Below, in pieces: positions 6,850-7,106 of a DNA stretch of 7,106 nucleotides (its first letter is position 1; the number at the start of each line of letters is the position of its first letter). The position numbers and the translations under genes were made by a program. The stretch lies in assembly GCA_947178015.1 (NCBI GenBank), contig CAMWWW010000117.1:1-7106 (forward strand), read 5' to 3'. This DNA is from an uncultured Clostridia bacterium (GTDB taxonomy: Bacteria; Bacillota; Clostridia; Lachnospirales; Lachnospiraceae). The notes under the pieces are model-generated. The model made no database searches, was not told the DNA's origin, and worked only from the letters and a program-made list of their open reading frames with translations.

Positions 6850-6981
6850 GTGAACTACCCATTGTCTAAAGCCAATGGGCTTCCTGCTTCGCAGACCTCG
6901 TAACCTACTATCTCCACAGGCGTAAATTCGGGCTGAACCATCCCTATAACGGCTTATACCGTACATTCGTACCTTGTATAT
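6850..6981 (-). mobile_element. Remnant of an IS200/IS605-family (TnpB-encoding) element: right end with omega-RNA-like region
   Basis: The minus strand carries a block typical, from memory, of IS605/IS1341-type right ends in Clostridia: an ACGAGGTCTGCGAAGCAGGAAG segment (6903-6882), then a hairpin CCCATTG/CAATGGG (6879-6873 with 6864-6858, 8-nt loop), then TAGTTCAC ending at 6850. Just upstream, one frame encodes what looks like the TnpB C-terminal tail. Intact elements make the omega RNA, the guide RNA of the TnpB nuclease, from this region. No tnpA or tnpB body is present, so the piece cannot move by itself. The identification is by pattern recall; the outer boundary is uncertain and could extend to about 7063. 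Confidence 0.65.
6907..6981 (-). pseudogene. 3' fragment of tnpB (C-terminal tail of an IS605-type RNA-guided nuclease)
   Basis: About 25 codons read IYKVRMYGIS followed by RYRDGSARIYACGDS. The RDGSARIYACGD part resembles the variable tail that follows the zinc-ribbon and RuvC-III part of TnpB proteins in Clostridia. None of the catalytic D-E-D residues or zinc-binding cysteine pairs is present, so this is only the far 3' end. The frame happens to stay open from an ATG at 7053, through the right end and to 6790, inside the rpsO promoter and leader, giving an 87-codon reading frame. That frame has no ribosome binding site and crosses the terminal hairpin and the promoter, so I do not regard it as a gene. 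Confidence 0.5.
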
Positions 6982-7069
6982 TTTACGTGCTGAAGGAAAG
7001 CTTGGTTTTCGCATAGTATTTCTCAGCACAACCTCATATATACAGTTATCCATGTTCGTGTATCAACAA

Positions 7070-7098
7070 ATTATAACAGAAAATATAGATTGTGGCAA
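7070..7098 (-). promoter_or_regulatory. Distal strong promoter upstream of the IS605 remnant
   Basis: On the minus strand TTGCCA (7098-7093, five of six), a 17-nt spacer and a perfect TATAAT (7075-7070), again with a TG one base before the -10. Transcription would start near 7063, cross the IS remnant and could continue into rpsO, giving a leader of about 350 nt. It could be the ancestral or first rpsO promoter. Nothing else in the window explains it. Confidence 0.75.
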
Positions 7099-7106
7099 CC
7101 ATTCGT

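Noticed and set aside
6790..7053. 87-codon open frame upstream of rpsO as an independent gene
   Set aside because: It has no ribosome binding site, it runs through the IS605 right-end hairpin and the rpsO promoter, and only its middle resembles a TnpB tail. It is better explained as an open frame through a tnpB remnant.

Overview
The window looks like chromosomal DNA from a low-to-mid-GC Firmicute of the class Clostridia, most likely Lachnospiraceae (Clostridium cluster XIVa). The basis is the PNPase and S15 protein sequences, strong AGGAGG ribosome binding sites, and a YesM/YesN-type two-component pair. This assignment rests on recalled protein resemblance; no search was run. All genes are on the minus strand, so transcription runs from high to low coordinates.

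Reading in the direction of transcription, positions 7106-6716 hold no intact gene. This stretch contains two strong sigma-A-type promoters (7098-7070 and 6834-6806). Between them lies a decayed piece of an IS200/IS605-family element: the 3' tail of a tnpB gene plus a right end with its terminal hairpin. A structured rpsO leader of about 84 nt, probably an S15 autoregulatory element, follows the second promoter. Next come rpsO (6715-6449), an intrinsic terminator (6438-6412), a long imperfect hairpin in the pnp leader (6409-6333), pnp (6302-4188), and a second terminator that may work in both directions (4177-4141). rpsO-pnp is a classic translation/RNA-decay gene pair. The terminator and hairpin between the two genes suggest that pnp expression depends on readthrough and on RNA processing.

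A separate operon starts at a good promoter (4084-4055). It encodes a YesN-like AraC-type response regulator (4013-2475), an overlapping YesM-like membrane sensor histidine kinase (2494-722), and, 25 nt later, a lipoprotein resembling sugar-ABC-transporter solute-binding proteins (GTG start at 696), which runs off the window at position 1. The likely logic is extracellular carbohydrate sensing by the kinase, perhaps helped by the binding protein, with the regulator switching on uptake or catabolic genes.

No wholly new multi-gene system is visible. The features most worth a second look are the 32-bp hairpin in the pnp leader, the orphan IS605 right end (omega-RNA-like) inside the rpsO promoter region, and the regulator/kinase/binding-protein trio.
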